Source: Aestuariibius violaceus
GTDB taxonomy: Bacteria; Pseudomonadota; Alphaproteobacteria; Rhodobacterales; Rhodobacteraceae
Reading direction: 5' to 3'
Assembly (NCBI RefSeq): GCF_040779325.2
Contig: NZ_JBFONT020000001.1
Coordinates: 1-64,000 of the forward strand
DNA: 64,000 nucleotides
In this document: piece by piece, positions 17,144 through 24,226 of the stretch
How positions within the stretch are numbered: position 1 is the stretch's first letter
How the letters are laid out: the number at the start of each line of letters is the position of its first letter
The notes under the pieces: generated by a model
The model's database searches: none
Told to the model about the DNA's origin: nothing
The model's input: only the letters and a program-made list of their open reading frames with translations
Translations under genes and position numbers: made by a program

Positions 17144-17270
17144 GCCGTGGGGATGGGTGGTTGATGTCGGATTTGAGTACTTTTGGCCAGATGAAGGGGA
17201 CGCGTCGGCGCGTTTGATCGGGCGGGGGCGTTAAGGTTAATGGACCGCAAGGTTACTGGATGCACAGAGG

Positions 17271-18077
17271 GTGAATAAAGACGTGAGGCGCGTGGAAGAG
17301 AAGGTTGCGAAGCGGCACGATGCGGAGCTGTTTCTACGGGATGAGGGGTCTGCGGACGGGCCTGTGGTGCTGTTTCTCAACTCGCTGGGGACGGATCTGG
17401 GGCTGTGGGACGAGGTCGTCGCGCGGTTGCCGGACGATCTGCGGGTGATCCGGTTCGATATGCGGGGCCACGGACGGTCGTCGGTGCCGGAGCCGCCTTA
17501 TACGATGGGGGCGCTGATCGTCGATGCGGAGGCTGTGCTGGATGCCTGCGGCGTAGAGCAGGCGGTGCTTGTCGGGCTGAGCTTGGGCGGGATGGTCGCG
17601 CAGGGGCTGGCGGCCAAGCGGCTGGATCTGGTGCGCGGGCTGGTTCTGTCGAATACGGCTGTGAAGATGGGGCATCCCGATCTCTGGCAGGAGCGGATCG
17701 CGGCGGTCGAGGCGCACGGGATGGTCGGCGTGGCCGACGGGGTGCTCGACCGGTGGTTCGCTCCCGGCTTTGCCGGGCGCGATGCCTGGCGGGATCGGCT
17801 GCTGGACGCCTCATCCAAAGGCTATATCGGCGGCTGTACGGCGATCGCGCGGGCCGACATGATCTCGCCCACCTCCGGGTTGCGGCTGCCGACCCTGGGG
17901 ATCGCGGGCAGCGAGGATGCGGCGTCGCCCCCCGATCTGGTCAAGGAAACCGTGGATCTGATCCCCGGTGCGCGGTTCGAGATCATGCGGGGTGTTGGGC
18001 ATCTGCCCTGCGTCGAGGACCCCGAGACCTACGCGGCTTTGCTGACGGGTTTCCTGCGCGAGATCGGGCATCTTTAG
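17271..18077 (+). CDS. pcaD: 3-oxoadipate enol-lactonase
   Basis: 268 residues, alpha/beta hydrolase fold. The nucleophile elbow VGLSLGGMVAQGLA (Ser104), RFDMRGHGRS and GVGHLPCVEDP (catalytic His) match PcaD closely. It hydrolyses beta-ketoadipate enol-lactone to beta-ketoadipate in aromatic degradation. Start GTG at 17271 follows AGAGG; there is an in-frame later GTG, so the N-terminus is uncertain by a few residues. pcaB follows after 63 bp, the usual partner, but pcaC, pcaGH and pcaIJ are absent from the window. Confidence 0.85.
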   Translation: MNKDVRRVEEKVAKRHDAELFLRDEGSADGPVVLFLNSLGTDLGLWDEVVARLPDDLRVIRFDMRGHGRSSVPEPPYTMGALIVDAEAVLDACGVEQAVLVGLSLGGMVAQGLAAKRLDLVRGLVLSNTAVKMGHPDLWQERIAAVEAHGMVGVADGVLDRWFAPGFAGRDAWRDRLLDASSKGYIGGCTAIARADMISPTSGLRLPTLGIAGSEDAASPPDLVKETVDLIPGARFEIMRGVGHLPCVEDPETYAALLTGFLREIGHL

Positions 18078-18140
18078 CGGGTTTACAGGTAGGCATGGGC
18101 GGGTCACGGTCCGGCGGATGAGCCTGTGGGTGATTTGCTG

Positions 18141-19469
18141 ATGGCAGCGTCCTTGTTCGAGTCCGCCTTGTACCGGGAGCTGGCCGGAGATCGCGAGATC
18201 GGGGCGCTGCTCACCGATACGGCAGAGCTGCGGGCGATGCTGCTCGTCGAGGGGTCCTTGGCCAAGGCGCAGGCGGCGGCCGGGTTGATCCCGGAGACGG
18301 CGGCGGCGGCCATCCACCGGATGAGTATGGAAATACAGCTCGACCCCGGTGCCTTGGCGGCGGAGACCGGGCGGAGTGGCGTGCCGGTGCCGGCGCTGGT
18401 CGCCGCCTTTCGGGCGGAAATGGGCGCGCCGGACCACGCGGCCTGGGTGCATTACGGGGCGACCTCGCAGGATATCGTCGACACGGCCCTGATGCTTCGG
18501 ATGCGGCGGGTGCTGGAGGTGTTCGAGGGCCGGATGGCGGGCCTTTGCCGGGCGCTGGGGCGGTTGGCGGAGGACCATGCCGAGTTGCCGATGGCCGGTC
18601 GGACCTGGGGTCAGGCCGCGGTGCCGGTATGCTTTGGCGGGATTGCCGCCGGGTGGGGGCGGCCGGTCTTGTCGTTGCTTGAGGACCTGGAGCCGCTGCG
18701 GGAGCGGGCGCTGGTCGTGAGCCTGTCCGGGGCGGCGGGGACGCTGTCGGCGATGGGGGATAACGGGCCGGACGTCGCGCGGGGGTTGGCCGAGGGGCTG
18801 GGCCTTGGGGTGCCGAATGGCCCTTGGCATGCTGACCGGCAACCCGTGGTGGCTCTGGCGGCGTGGATGGTGCGGGTCGCGGGCGTGTTGGCGAAGATGG
18901 CTGAGGACCTGCATTTGTTGGCACAGAGCGGGATCGGGGAGGTCCGGCTGGGACCGTCTGGCGGGTCTTCGACGATGCCGCAGAAGCAGAACCCGGTGGG
19001 GCCTGCGATGATCTCGGCACTCGCGCGGTATGCGGTGGGGTTGAACGTGACCTTGCAGGGCGCGGCGGCGCATCGGCAGCAGCGGGACGGGGCGGCATGG
19101 ATGGCCGAGTGGCTGGCGCTTCCTCAGCTGGTACTGGCGGTGGGGCGGGCTTTGGCTTTGGCGGAAGAGCTGGCCGGATCGGTGGCCCCGGTGCCGGAGG
19201 CGATGGCGCGCGGGCTGGATGATGGGACGGGGCTGATCTTTGCCGAAGCACTGTCGTTCCGGCTGGCGGAGACCATGCCGCGACCTGACGCGCAGGCGGC
19301 GGTGAAGGAGATGTGCCGGAAGGTTCAGCCGGGGCGCGGATTGCAGGCGCGTGCAGCAGAGCACTTTCCGGAGGCGGACCTGACTGGCGTCTTCGATGCG
19401 GCGGCGTCGCTTGGGCAGGCGCCCGCGGAGGCGCGGGCCTTCGCCGCGGCCGTGAGGGCGTTGGGGTGA
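18141..19469 (+). CDS. pcaB: 3-carboxy-cis,cis-muconate cycloisomerase
   Basis: 442 residues, fumarase/aspartase superfamily. The signature GGSSTMPQKQNPV, with the mobile-loop Ser, is at about 280-292, and HYGATSQDIVDTA and GRTWGQAAVP are the other two conserved blocks. It converts 3-carboxy-cis,cis-muconate to 4-carboxymuconolactone in the protocatechuate branch. ATG 18141 is chosen over GTG 18126 because MAASLFESALYR is the family N-terminus. The gene overlaps the next transporter by 4 nt. Together with pcaD it supplies two non-consecutive steps; the decarboxylase PcaC must be elsewhere or fused. Confidence 0.9.
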   Translation: MAASLFESALYRELAGDREIGALLTDTAELRAMLLVEGSLAKAQAAAGLIPETAAAAIHRMSMEIQLDPGALAAETGRSGVPVPALVAAFRAEMGAPDHAAWVHYGATSQDIVDTALMLRMRRVLEVFEGRMAGLCRALGRLAEDHAELPMAGRTWGQAAVPVCFGGIAAGWGRPVLSLLEDLEPLRERALVVSLSGAAGTLSAMGDNGPDVARGLAEGLGLGVPNGPWHADRQPVVALAAWMVRVAGVLAKMAEDLHLLAQSGIGEVRLGPSGGSSTMPQKQNPVGPAMISALARYAVGLNVTLQGAAAHRQQRDGAAWMAEWLALPQLVLAVGRALALAEELAGSVAPVPEAMARGLDDGTGLIFAEALSFRLAETMPRPDAQAAVKEMCRKVQPGRGLQARAAEHFPEADLTGVFDAAASLGQAPAEARAFAAAVRALG

Positions 19470-20722
19470 CGGACGCGCCGGTGGCGACGCAGGCGCCGCG
19501 ACGGTCGAAGCGGGCCTTCGTCTTCATCATGATCACGCTGATGATCGACGCGATGGGGATCGGGCTGATCATCCCGGTGATGCCGGACCTGCTGCAGGAG
19601 ATCGACGGCGGGACGCTGGGCGATGCGGCGATCTGGGGCGGCGTTCTGACGACGCTGTTCGCCGTGATGCAATTCACGTTCGGACCCGCGATCGGGAGCC
19701 TGAGCGACCGGTTCGGGCGGCGTCCTGTCCTGCTAGTGTCCCTGGCTGTGATGGCGGCGGATTACCTGGTGATGGCGACGGCCCAATCGCTGTGGCTGCT
19801 GTTCGTCGCGCGGGCCATCGGCGGGATCACGGCGGCGACGCAGTCGACGGCGACGGCCTTCATCGCTGATATCTCGAAACCCGAGGAGAAGGCCGCGAAT
19901 TTCGGGCTGGTCGGCGCGGCCTTCGGGATCGGCTTCGTATTGGGGCCGGTGATCGGCGGGCTGCTGGGCGAATTCGGCACAAGGGCACCGTTCTATGCGG
20001 CGGCGGGGCTGGCGGCGCTGAACCTTGTCTTCGGCTATTTCGTGCTGCCCGAGACGGTGACGGACCGGATTCGACGGCCGTTCCTCTGGAAGCGGGCGAA
20101 CCCCTTTGCGGCCTTTGCGGCGTTGGGAAAACTGCCCGAGGTGACGCGGCTGCTTGTCCTCGTCTTCCTCTATGAATTCGCCTTCATCGTCTATCCGGCG
20201 ACCTGGGCCTTTTACGGTCAGGCCGCGTTCGGCTGGGATAGCGGGATGGTGGGCCTGTCGCTGGGCGCGTTCGGGATCGCGATGGCCATCGTGCAGGGCG
20301 GGTTGATCCGGTGGATCATTCCGACCTTCGGGGAACGGCGGGCGGTGACGGGCGCGCTGGCCTTCAACTTCGTGGCGTTCATGGTGCTGGTGTTCCTCCA
20401 GAACGGGCTGGTCGCCATCATCTTCACGCCGTTCACGGCACTGGGGGCGATCATCACGCCGACGCTGCAGGGGATGATGAGCCGACGGGTCGCCGATGAC
20501 AGTCAGGGAGAGCTTCAGGGCGTCATCGCCTCGACCAAGTCGGTGGCGCAGATCTTCGCGCCGCTGGTGATGACGCAGATCTTCTGGGCCTTCACTGCGG
20601 ATGAGGCCCTTTATCTGCCGGGGGCGCCGTTCGCGCTGTCGGCCCTGCTGATGTTGGTCTGCCTGCCGGTCTTCTTCGGGGTGACGTCGCGGGGGCGGCG
20701 CAAAATGACGAAAACGGGATAG
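19466..20722 (+). CDS. MFS transporter, TetA/DHA1-like
   Basis: 418 residues starting at a GTG that overlaps the pcaB stop (GTGA). Twelve hydrophobic segments. The loop between helices 2 and 3 has GSLSDRFGRRPVLL, the MFS motif A, and helix 5 has the antiporter motif GAAFGIGFVLGPVIGG, which marks proton-coupled drug:H+ antiporters such as TetA. By context it may export aromatic intermediates or a drug. A short basic tail (SRGRRKMTKTG) is cytoplasmic. Antibiotic specificity cannot be claimed from sequence. Confidence 0.85.
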   Translation: MTDAPVATQAPRRSKRAFVFIMITLMIDAMGIGLIIPVMPDLLQEIDGGTLGDAAIWGGVLTTLFAVMQFTFGPAIGSLSDRFGRRPVLLVSLAVMAADYLVMATAQSLWLLFVARAIGGITAATQSTATAFIADISKPEEKAANFGLVGAAFGIGFVLGPVIGGLLGEFGTRAPFYAAAGLAALNLVFGYFVLPETVTDRIRRPFLWKRANPFAAFAALGKLPEVTRLLVLVFLYEFAFIVYPATWAFYGQAAFGWDSGMVGLSLGAFGIAMAIVQGGLIRWIIPTFGERRAVTGALAFNFVAFMVLVFLQNGLVAIIFTPFTALGAIITPTLQGMMSRRVADDSQGELQGVIASTKSVAQIFAPLVMTQIFWAFTADEALYLPGAPFALSALLMLVCLPVFFGVTSRGRRKMTKTG

Positions 20723-20768
20723 CGAAAAGATGAAGCAAGACAGAGCGTTGTCCCGAAAGGGGACGGGA

Positions 20769-21848
20769 ATGAAGGCAATCCGTGCGGCCGTGTGCCGGGA
20801 ATTCGGCGCGCCCTTGAGCGTGGAGGAGGTGCTGCTGCGGGCGCCTCAGGGCAGCGAGGTCGAAGTCGTGGTCGAGGCGGTGGCGGTGTGCCATTCCGAC
20901 ATCTCGTTCGCCGAAGGGGCCTGGGGTGGGGCCTTGCCCGCGGTCTATGGCCATGAGGCGGCGGGGCGCATCGCGGCGGTGGGCCCGGACGTGTGCGGGC
21001 TGGCCGAAGGCGACCGGGTGATCGTGACGCTGATCCGGGCCTGCGGCGGGTGCCCCAGCTGCGCATCCGGGCGGCCCGTCCATTGCGAGGCCTTGGCCGA
21101 TGAGGGGCCGTTGAGCCTGCCGGACGGCAACCCGCTGACCCAAGCGATGGCCTGCGGCGCCTTTGCCGAACGGGTCGTCGTGCACCAGAGCCAGGTCGTG
21201 CCGGTCGCCGATGACGTGCCCGCCGAGGCCGCCGCCTTGGTGGCTTGCGGGGTCATCACCGGGGTCGGTGCGGTGGTCAACGCGGCGGGGCTGCGGGCCG
21301 GGCAGGATGCCGTGGTGATCGGCGCAGGCGGCGTCGGCCTGAACGCCATCCAGGGGGCCCGGGTGGCGGGCGCCCGACGGATCGTGGCGGTCGATATGAG
21401 CGAGGAAAAGCTGAGCGTCGCCAAGGAGTTCGGGGCGACGGACGGGGTGCTTGCCACCGTCGAGGCGCCTTGGCGGGAGGCGCGCGCGGCCCTCGGGCGC
21501 GGCGCGGATGCGGTGCTGGTCACGGTCGGCGCGATCGCCGCTTTCGACACCGCGCCGCGCTATCTGGCGCCGGGCGGGCGGGTCGTGATGGTGGGGATGC
21601 CGCATCTGGGGGAAATGGCCTCTTACGAACCCGTCATCATGGCCGCGACGGGCCAAGGGGTGATCGGGTCGAAGATGGGGGACGTGGTGCCGCAGCGCGA
21701 TATTCCGTGGATCGTCGACCTCTACCGGCAGGGGCGGCTGGAGCTGGACGGGCTGATCTCGGGCCGGTGGTCGCTGGATCAGATCAACGAGGCGATCGCC
21801 AACACCAAGAGCGGGGCGGCCCGGCGGAACGTGATCGTTTTCCGATGA
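20769..21848 (+). CDS. Zinc-dependent medium-chain alcohol dehydrogenase
   Basis: 359 residues from ATG 20769, which has GGGGACGGGA upstream; an in-frame ATG at 20730 has no such site. Catalytic zinc residues are visible in AVCHSDIS (Cys) and YGHEAAG (His-Glu). The structural zinc loop is shortened: ACGGCPSCASGRPVHC has four Cys. The coenzyme motif VVIGAGGVGLNAIQGA is Rossmann type with Asp at the end of beta2 (VAVDMS), indicating NAD+. Class III-like in architecture but diverged. It overlaps the following enolase-superfamily gene by 4 nt, so they likely act in one pathway, oxidising an alcohol or sugar derivative. Confidence 0.87.
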   Translation: MKAIRAAVCREFGAPLSVEEVLLRAPQGSEVEVVVEAVAVCHSDISFAEGAWGGALPAVYGHEAAGRIAAVGPDVCGLAEGDRVIVTLIRACGGCPSCASGRPVHCEALADEGPLSLPDGNPLTQAMACGAFAERVVVHQSQVVPVADDVPAEAAALVACGVITGVGAVVNAAGLRAGQDAVVIGAGGVGLNAIQGARVAGARRIVAVDMSEEKLSVAKEFGATDGVLATVEAPWREARAALGRGADAVLVTVGAIAAFDTAPRYLAPGGRVVMVGMPHLGEMASYEPVIMAATGQGVIGSKMGDVVPQRDIPWIVDLYRQGRLELDGLISGRWSLDQINEAIANTKSGAARRNVIVFR

Positions 21849-23086
21849 AACTCAAGGACTTGGAAATCTTCGTCATCGCCCCGCCCGCGCCGGGCTGGGG
21901 CGGGCGATACTGGATCATCGTCAAGCTGACGACCGATGACGGGGTCATCGGGTATGGCGAGTGCTATGCCAGCACGGTGGGTCCCGAGGCGATGCGGGCG
22001 GTCATCGAGGACGTCTTCGCGCGGCATATGGCGGGAGAAAGCCCGGAGCGGGTGGAGTGGATGTTCCAGCGCGTCTATTCTGCGGGCTTCACGGGGCGGC
22101 CGGATCCGACGGTGATGGGGGCGTTTTCGGGGCTTGAGATCGCCTGCTGGGATATCGTCGGCAAGGCGCGGGGGCGGCCGGTTCATGCGCTTCTGGGTGG
22201 GCGGGTGAATGAGGCAATCCGTTGTTATAGCTACCTTTATCCGCCTGACGGGGTTTGGGCCGAATTCTGGTCGTCGCCAGAGATGGCAGCGGACGCGGCG
22301 GTTCGGCTGGTCGAGGCGGGCTATACGGCGGTGAAGTTCGATCCGGCGGGCCCCTATACAATCTTTGGGGGGCACCAGCCGTCCTTGTGGGATATCGATC
22401 TATCGGTGCGGTTTTGCCGAGCGATCCGGGAGGCGGTGAGAACCCGGGCGGATCTGCTGTTCGGGACGCATGGGCAGTTTACGCCCGGGGGCGCGATCCG
22501 GCTGGCTAAAGCATTGGAAACGTTCGATCCTTTGTGGTTCGAGGAGCCGGTGCCGCCGGATGACGTCGAGGCGATGGCGGAGGTCGCGCGGGCCACGTCG
22601 ATCCCCGTGGCGACGGGGGAGCGGCTGACGACGTCGGCCGAGTTCGCGGCCGTTCTGAAGGCCGGGGCGGCGCGGATCCTGCAGCCTGCTTTGGGCCGGG
22701 CGGGGGGCATCTGGGAGGGACGCAAGATCGCGGTTCTGGCGCAGGCCTTCGGCGCGCAGGTGGCGCCGCATCTGTATGCGGGGCCGGTGGAATGGGCGGC
22801 GAACCTGCATCTGGCGGCGGCCATTCCGAACCTGCTGATGGCCGAGACGATCGAGACGCCGTTCCATAACGCCTTGATAAAAGGCGGCATTCGGGTCGAG
22901 GGCGGGTCTGTGACGCTTTCGGATGCGCCGGGGCTGGGCATCGAGGTCGATGAGGATCTGGCGCGGGCACATCCCTATGAAGGCAACCGGTTGCATCTGG
23001 AGATGCAGGAGGCGCCGCCGCGCTATGACGCGCCGAATTCCTTCGAGGGCGGTGCGCCTTCCGATGAGAAGGCGGGCGGGTCTTAA
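21845..23086 (+). CDS. Mandelate racemase/muconate lactonizing enzyme family (acid-sugar dehydratase-like)
   Basis: 413 residues. Enolase-superfamily architecture: N-terminal capping domain (1-120), then barrel. FEEP (232-235), ATGERL (256-261) with a metal Glu, THGQ (His209) and APHLYAGP (His309) match the family. At the first metal position, where galactonate-dehydratase relatives have Asp-x-His, this protein has Gly207-Thr-His209. The usual QPD at the sixth strand reads QPAL (280-283). Such enzymes dehydrate aldonic acids or isomerise lactones. ATG overlaps the dehydrogenase stop. Substrate unknown; a role with the preceding dehydrogenase is inferred. Confidence 0.82.
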   Translation: MKLKDLEIFVIAPPAPGWGGRYWIIVKLTTDDGVIGYGECYASTVGPEAMRAVIEDVFARHMAGESPERVEWMFQRVYSAGFTGRPDPTVMGAFSGLEIACWDIVGKARGRPVHALLGGRVNEAIRCYSYLYPPDGVWAEFWSSPEMAADAAVRLVEAGYTAVKFDPAGPYTIFGGHQPSLWDIDLSVRFCRAIREAVRTRADLLFGTHGQFTPGGAIRLAKALETFDPLWFEEPVPPDDVEAMAEVARATSIPVATGERLTTSAEFAAVLKAGAARILQPALGRAGGIWEGRKIAVLAQAFGAQVAPHLYAGPVEWAANLHLAAAIPNLLMAETIETPFHNALIKGGIRVEGGSVTLSDAPGLGIEVDEDLARAHPYEGNRLHLEMQEAPPRYDAPNSFEGGAPSDEKAGGS

Positions 23087-23161
23087 CGGGATGTGACCGG
23101 GGCGGACGGCGGGCCGGAGAGGCGCAACCGCCCTGCCCTGCCGAATCGGCACGATCTGCGG

Positions 23162-23266
23162 GTTAATCGAGGAGATTCGGGGCGTTGCGGCGTGGCGGCA
23201 TCCGGTCGGCTTCCTGTCGGACTTCTGTCGGACATTTCGGACGCGGATCGTACGGTAACGGACCGT
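23162..23266. repeat. Dispersed intergenic element, copy 2 (GTCGG words at 11-bp phase)
   Basis: GGCGG at 23194 and GTCGG at 23205, 23216 and 23227 are spaced exactly 11 bp apart. GTTAA lies at 23162, 32 bp before the first word, and TAACGGACCGT begins at 23256, 29 bp after the last word. Order, orientation and spacing match 423-528 almost exactly. In this copy the right flank contains an inverted repeat, ACGGT-N5-ACCGT (23252-23266). It lies in a spacer between convergent genes, so it is unlikely to be a promoter for either. Confidence 0.7.
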
Positions 23267-23327
23267 TCTGCTGCACTGCAGCGCAACGGTGGGGATAATG
23301 ACACGGAGGGGCGGGATTGTTTCCAGG

Positions 23328-23358
23328 GTAGGATGATGGGTGAAATCACCCATCCTAC
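23328..23358. terminator. Imperfect hairpin between convergent genes
   Basis: GTAGGATG-ATG-GGTG pairs with CACCCATCCTAC around an AAAT loop, with a 3-nt bulge. It sits three bases beyond the end of the minus-strand doxX-like gene and 240 bp after the dehydratase, a good place for a shared terminator. The half-site GTAGGATGGGT also occurs at 27546, so it may be part of a repeat family. Confidence 0.45.
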
Positions 23359-23360
23359 AA

Positions 23361-23786
23361 TCACGGGCGATCGGGCGCGCCCGATCGGTCGAGGTAGAGA
23401 CCGGCGATGGCGAGCAGGCCGCCCATGACCGAGACGTTCTTGAAGAAGAGGGAGAGTTCGGTCTGCGCCTGCACGCCCTCCATCGCCCAGAAGGGGTGGA
23501 AGAAGACATTGACCGCGAGGGTGTAGAGCGTCAGCGCGAGGGCGGCAGGGGCGACCAGTCGCCCGCTTGCGACGGCCCCGCCCAGCGCGACCGCGAGGCC
23601 GAGGCCGAGTTCGAGGAGGATGACGGCGTAGATCGCGAGGCCGGGGAGCGGCAGGCCCGTAGCCTCCATCATCACGACCGAGGCTTGCGGATCGGCGATC
23701 TTGTTGAGACCGCCGAGGATGAAGAGCGACGCGAGGATGACCCGTCCGGCATGGAGGAGGAGCGTCGAGAAGAGGGAGAGCGGCAT
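23361..23786 (-). CDS. DoxX family membrane protein
   Basis: 141 residues with four hydrophobic segments. The pattern HAGRVILASLFILGGLNKIADP at the N-terminus, a hydrophobic LLELGLGLAVALGG helix and FFHPFWAMEG matches DoxX/DUF417-type quinol-oxidase-related inner-membrane proteins. Members are implicated in redox or thiol stress, but the biochemical role is unsettled. An inverted repeat just upstream of the start suggests regulation. Confidence 0.85.
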   Translation of the reverse strand: MPLSLFSTLLLHAGRVILASLFILGGLNKIADPQASVVMMEATGLPLPGLAIYAVILLELGLGLAVALGGAVASGRLVAPAALALTLYTLAVNVFFHPFWAMEGVQAQTELSLFFKNVSVMGGLLAIAGLYLDRSGAPDRP

Positions 23787-23804
23787 AGGGCGATGTCCGG
23801 ATAA

Positions 23805-23817
23805 TACGATTTTCGTA
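23805..23817 (-). promoter_or_regulatory. Candidate operator overlapping the doxX promoter
   Basis: TACGA-TTT-TCGTA is a perfect inverted repeat with a 3-nt spacer, embedded in an AT-rich patch 19 bp upstream of the doxX-like start. A TATTAT sequence on the minus strand overlaps it and could be the -10 box, so binding would block transcription. The regulator is not in the window. Confidence 0.4.
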
Positions 23818-23828
23818 CTATATAACGC

Positions 23829-24134
23829 GTGGAGCCTGGATGGAAAGTCAGGGTTTCGCGTTTTCCGCCTCCTCGCGCGATCACGTTCCGGACGGGGGCT
23901 TGCGAGCGGCGCGGCGAAGAGGACGGGTCGTGCCGGATTCAGTTTGATATGCTCCGCGGCACCGGATCGGTGGAGTGTATCTTGCCCATGGCGGAGATAC
24001 CGGCCGCCGCCGAGGCGTTTGCCACGCAGAGGGAAAATATCGGCCTGTGGGGCGGGATGACGATCCGCTTCAGCACGACGGATCCCGACCCCCGGACGGC
24101 GATCATGAACAGCCCCGCCTGCGTGCCGGGATAG
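23829..24134 (+). CDS. Doubtful small hypothetical protein in a 440-bp spacer
   Basis: A 101-residue frame beginning with GTG in the spacer between two minus-strand genes. It contains FRTGACERRGEEDGSCRIQF and a C-terminal NSPACVPG, with five Cys in total, but no family is recognised and there is no convincing ribosome-binding site (GGAGCC is inside the frame). It could be a degraded gene. No other feature is seen in 23818-24226. Confidence 0.25.
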   Translation: MEPGWKVRVSRFPPPRAITFRTGACERRGEEDGSCRIQFDMLRGTGSVECILPMAEIPAAAEAFATQRENIGLWGGMTIRFSTTDPDPRTAIMNSPACVPG

Positions 24135-24226
24135 GGATCGGGTTTAGCCCAAGGAGATCACTCGTTCTACCGGTTCGAGGATGACACGAAACGGGAGGAC
24201 GGGCGGGTTGGGTGTCATTGGGTGAG

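Noticed and set aside
17144..17270. A gene or third copy of the spacer element in the gap before pcaD
   Set aside because: It contains GTTAATGGACCG, reminiscent of the element's right end, but no GTCGG array or open frame.
18126..18140. GTG at 18126 as the pcaB start
   Set aside because: The five added residues match no PcaB N-terminus and there is no better ribosome-binding site; ATG 18141 gives the conserved start.
19466..20722. Tetracycline resistance gene
   Set aside because: The transporter has TetA-like antiporter motifs, but these are shared by many DHA1 exporters and the gene is coupled to pcaB, so drug specificity is unsupported.
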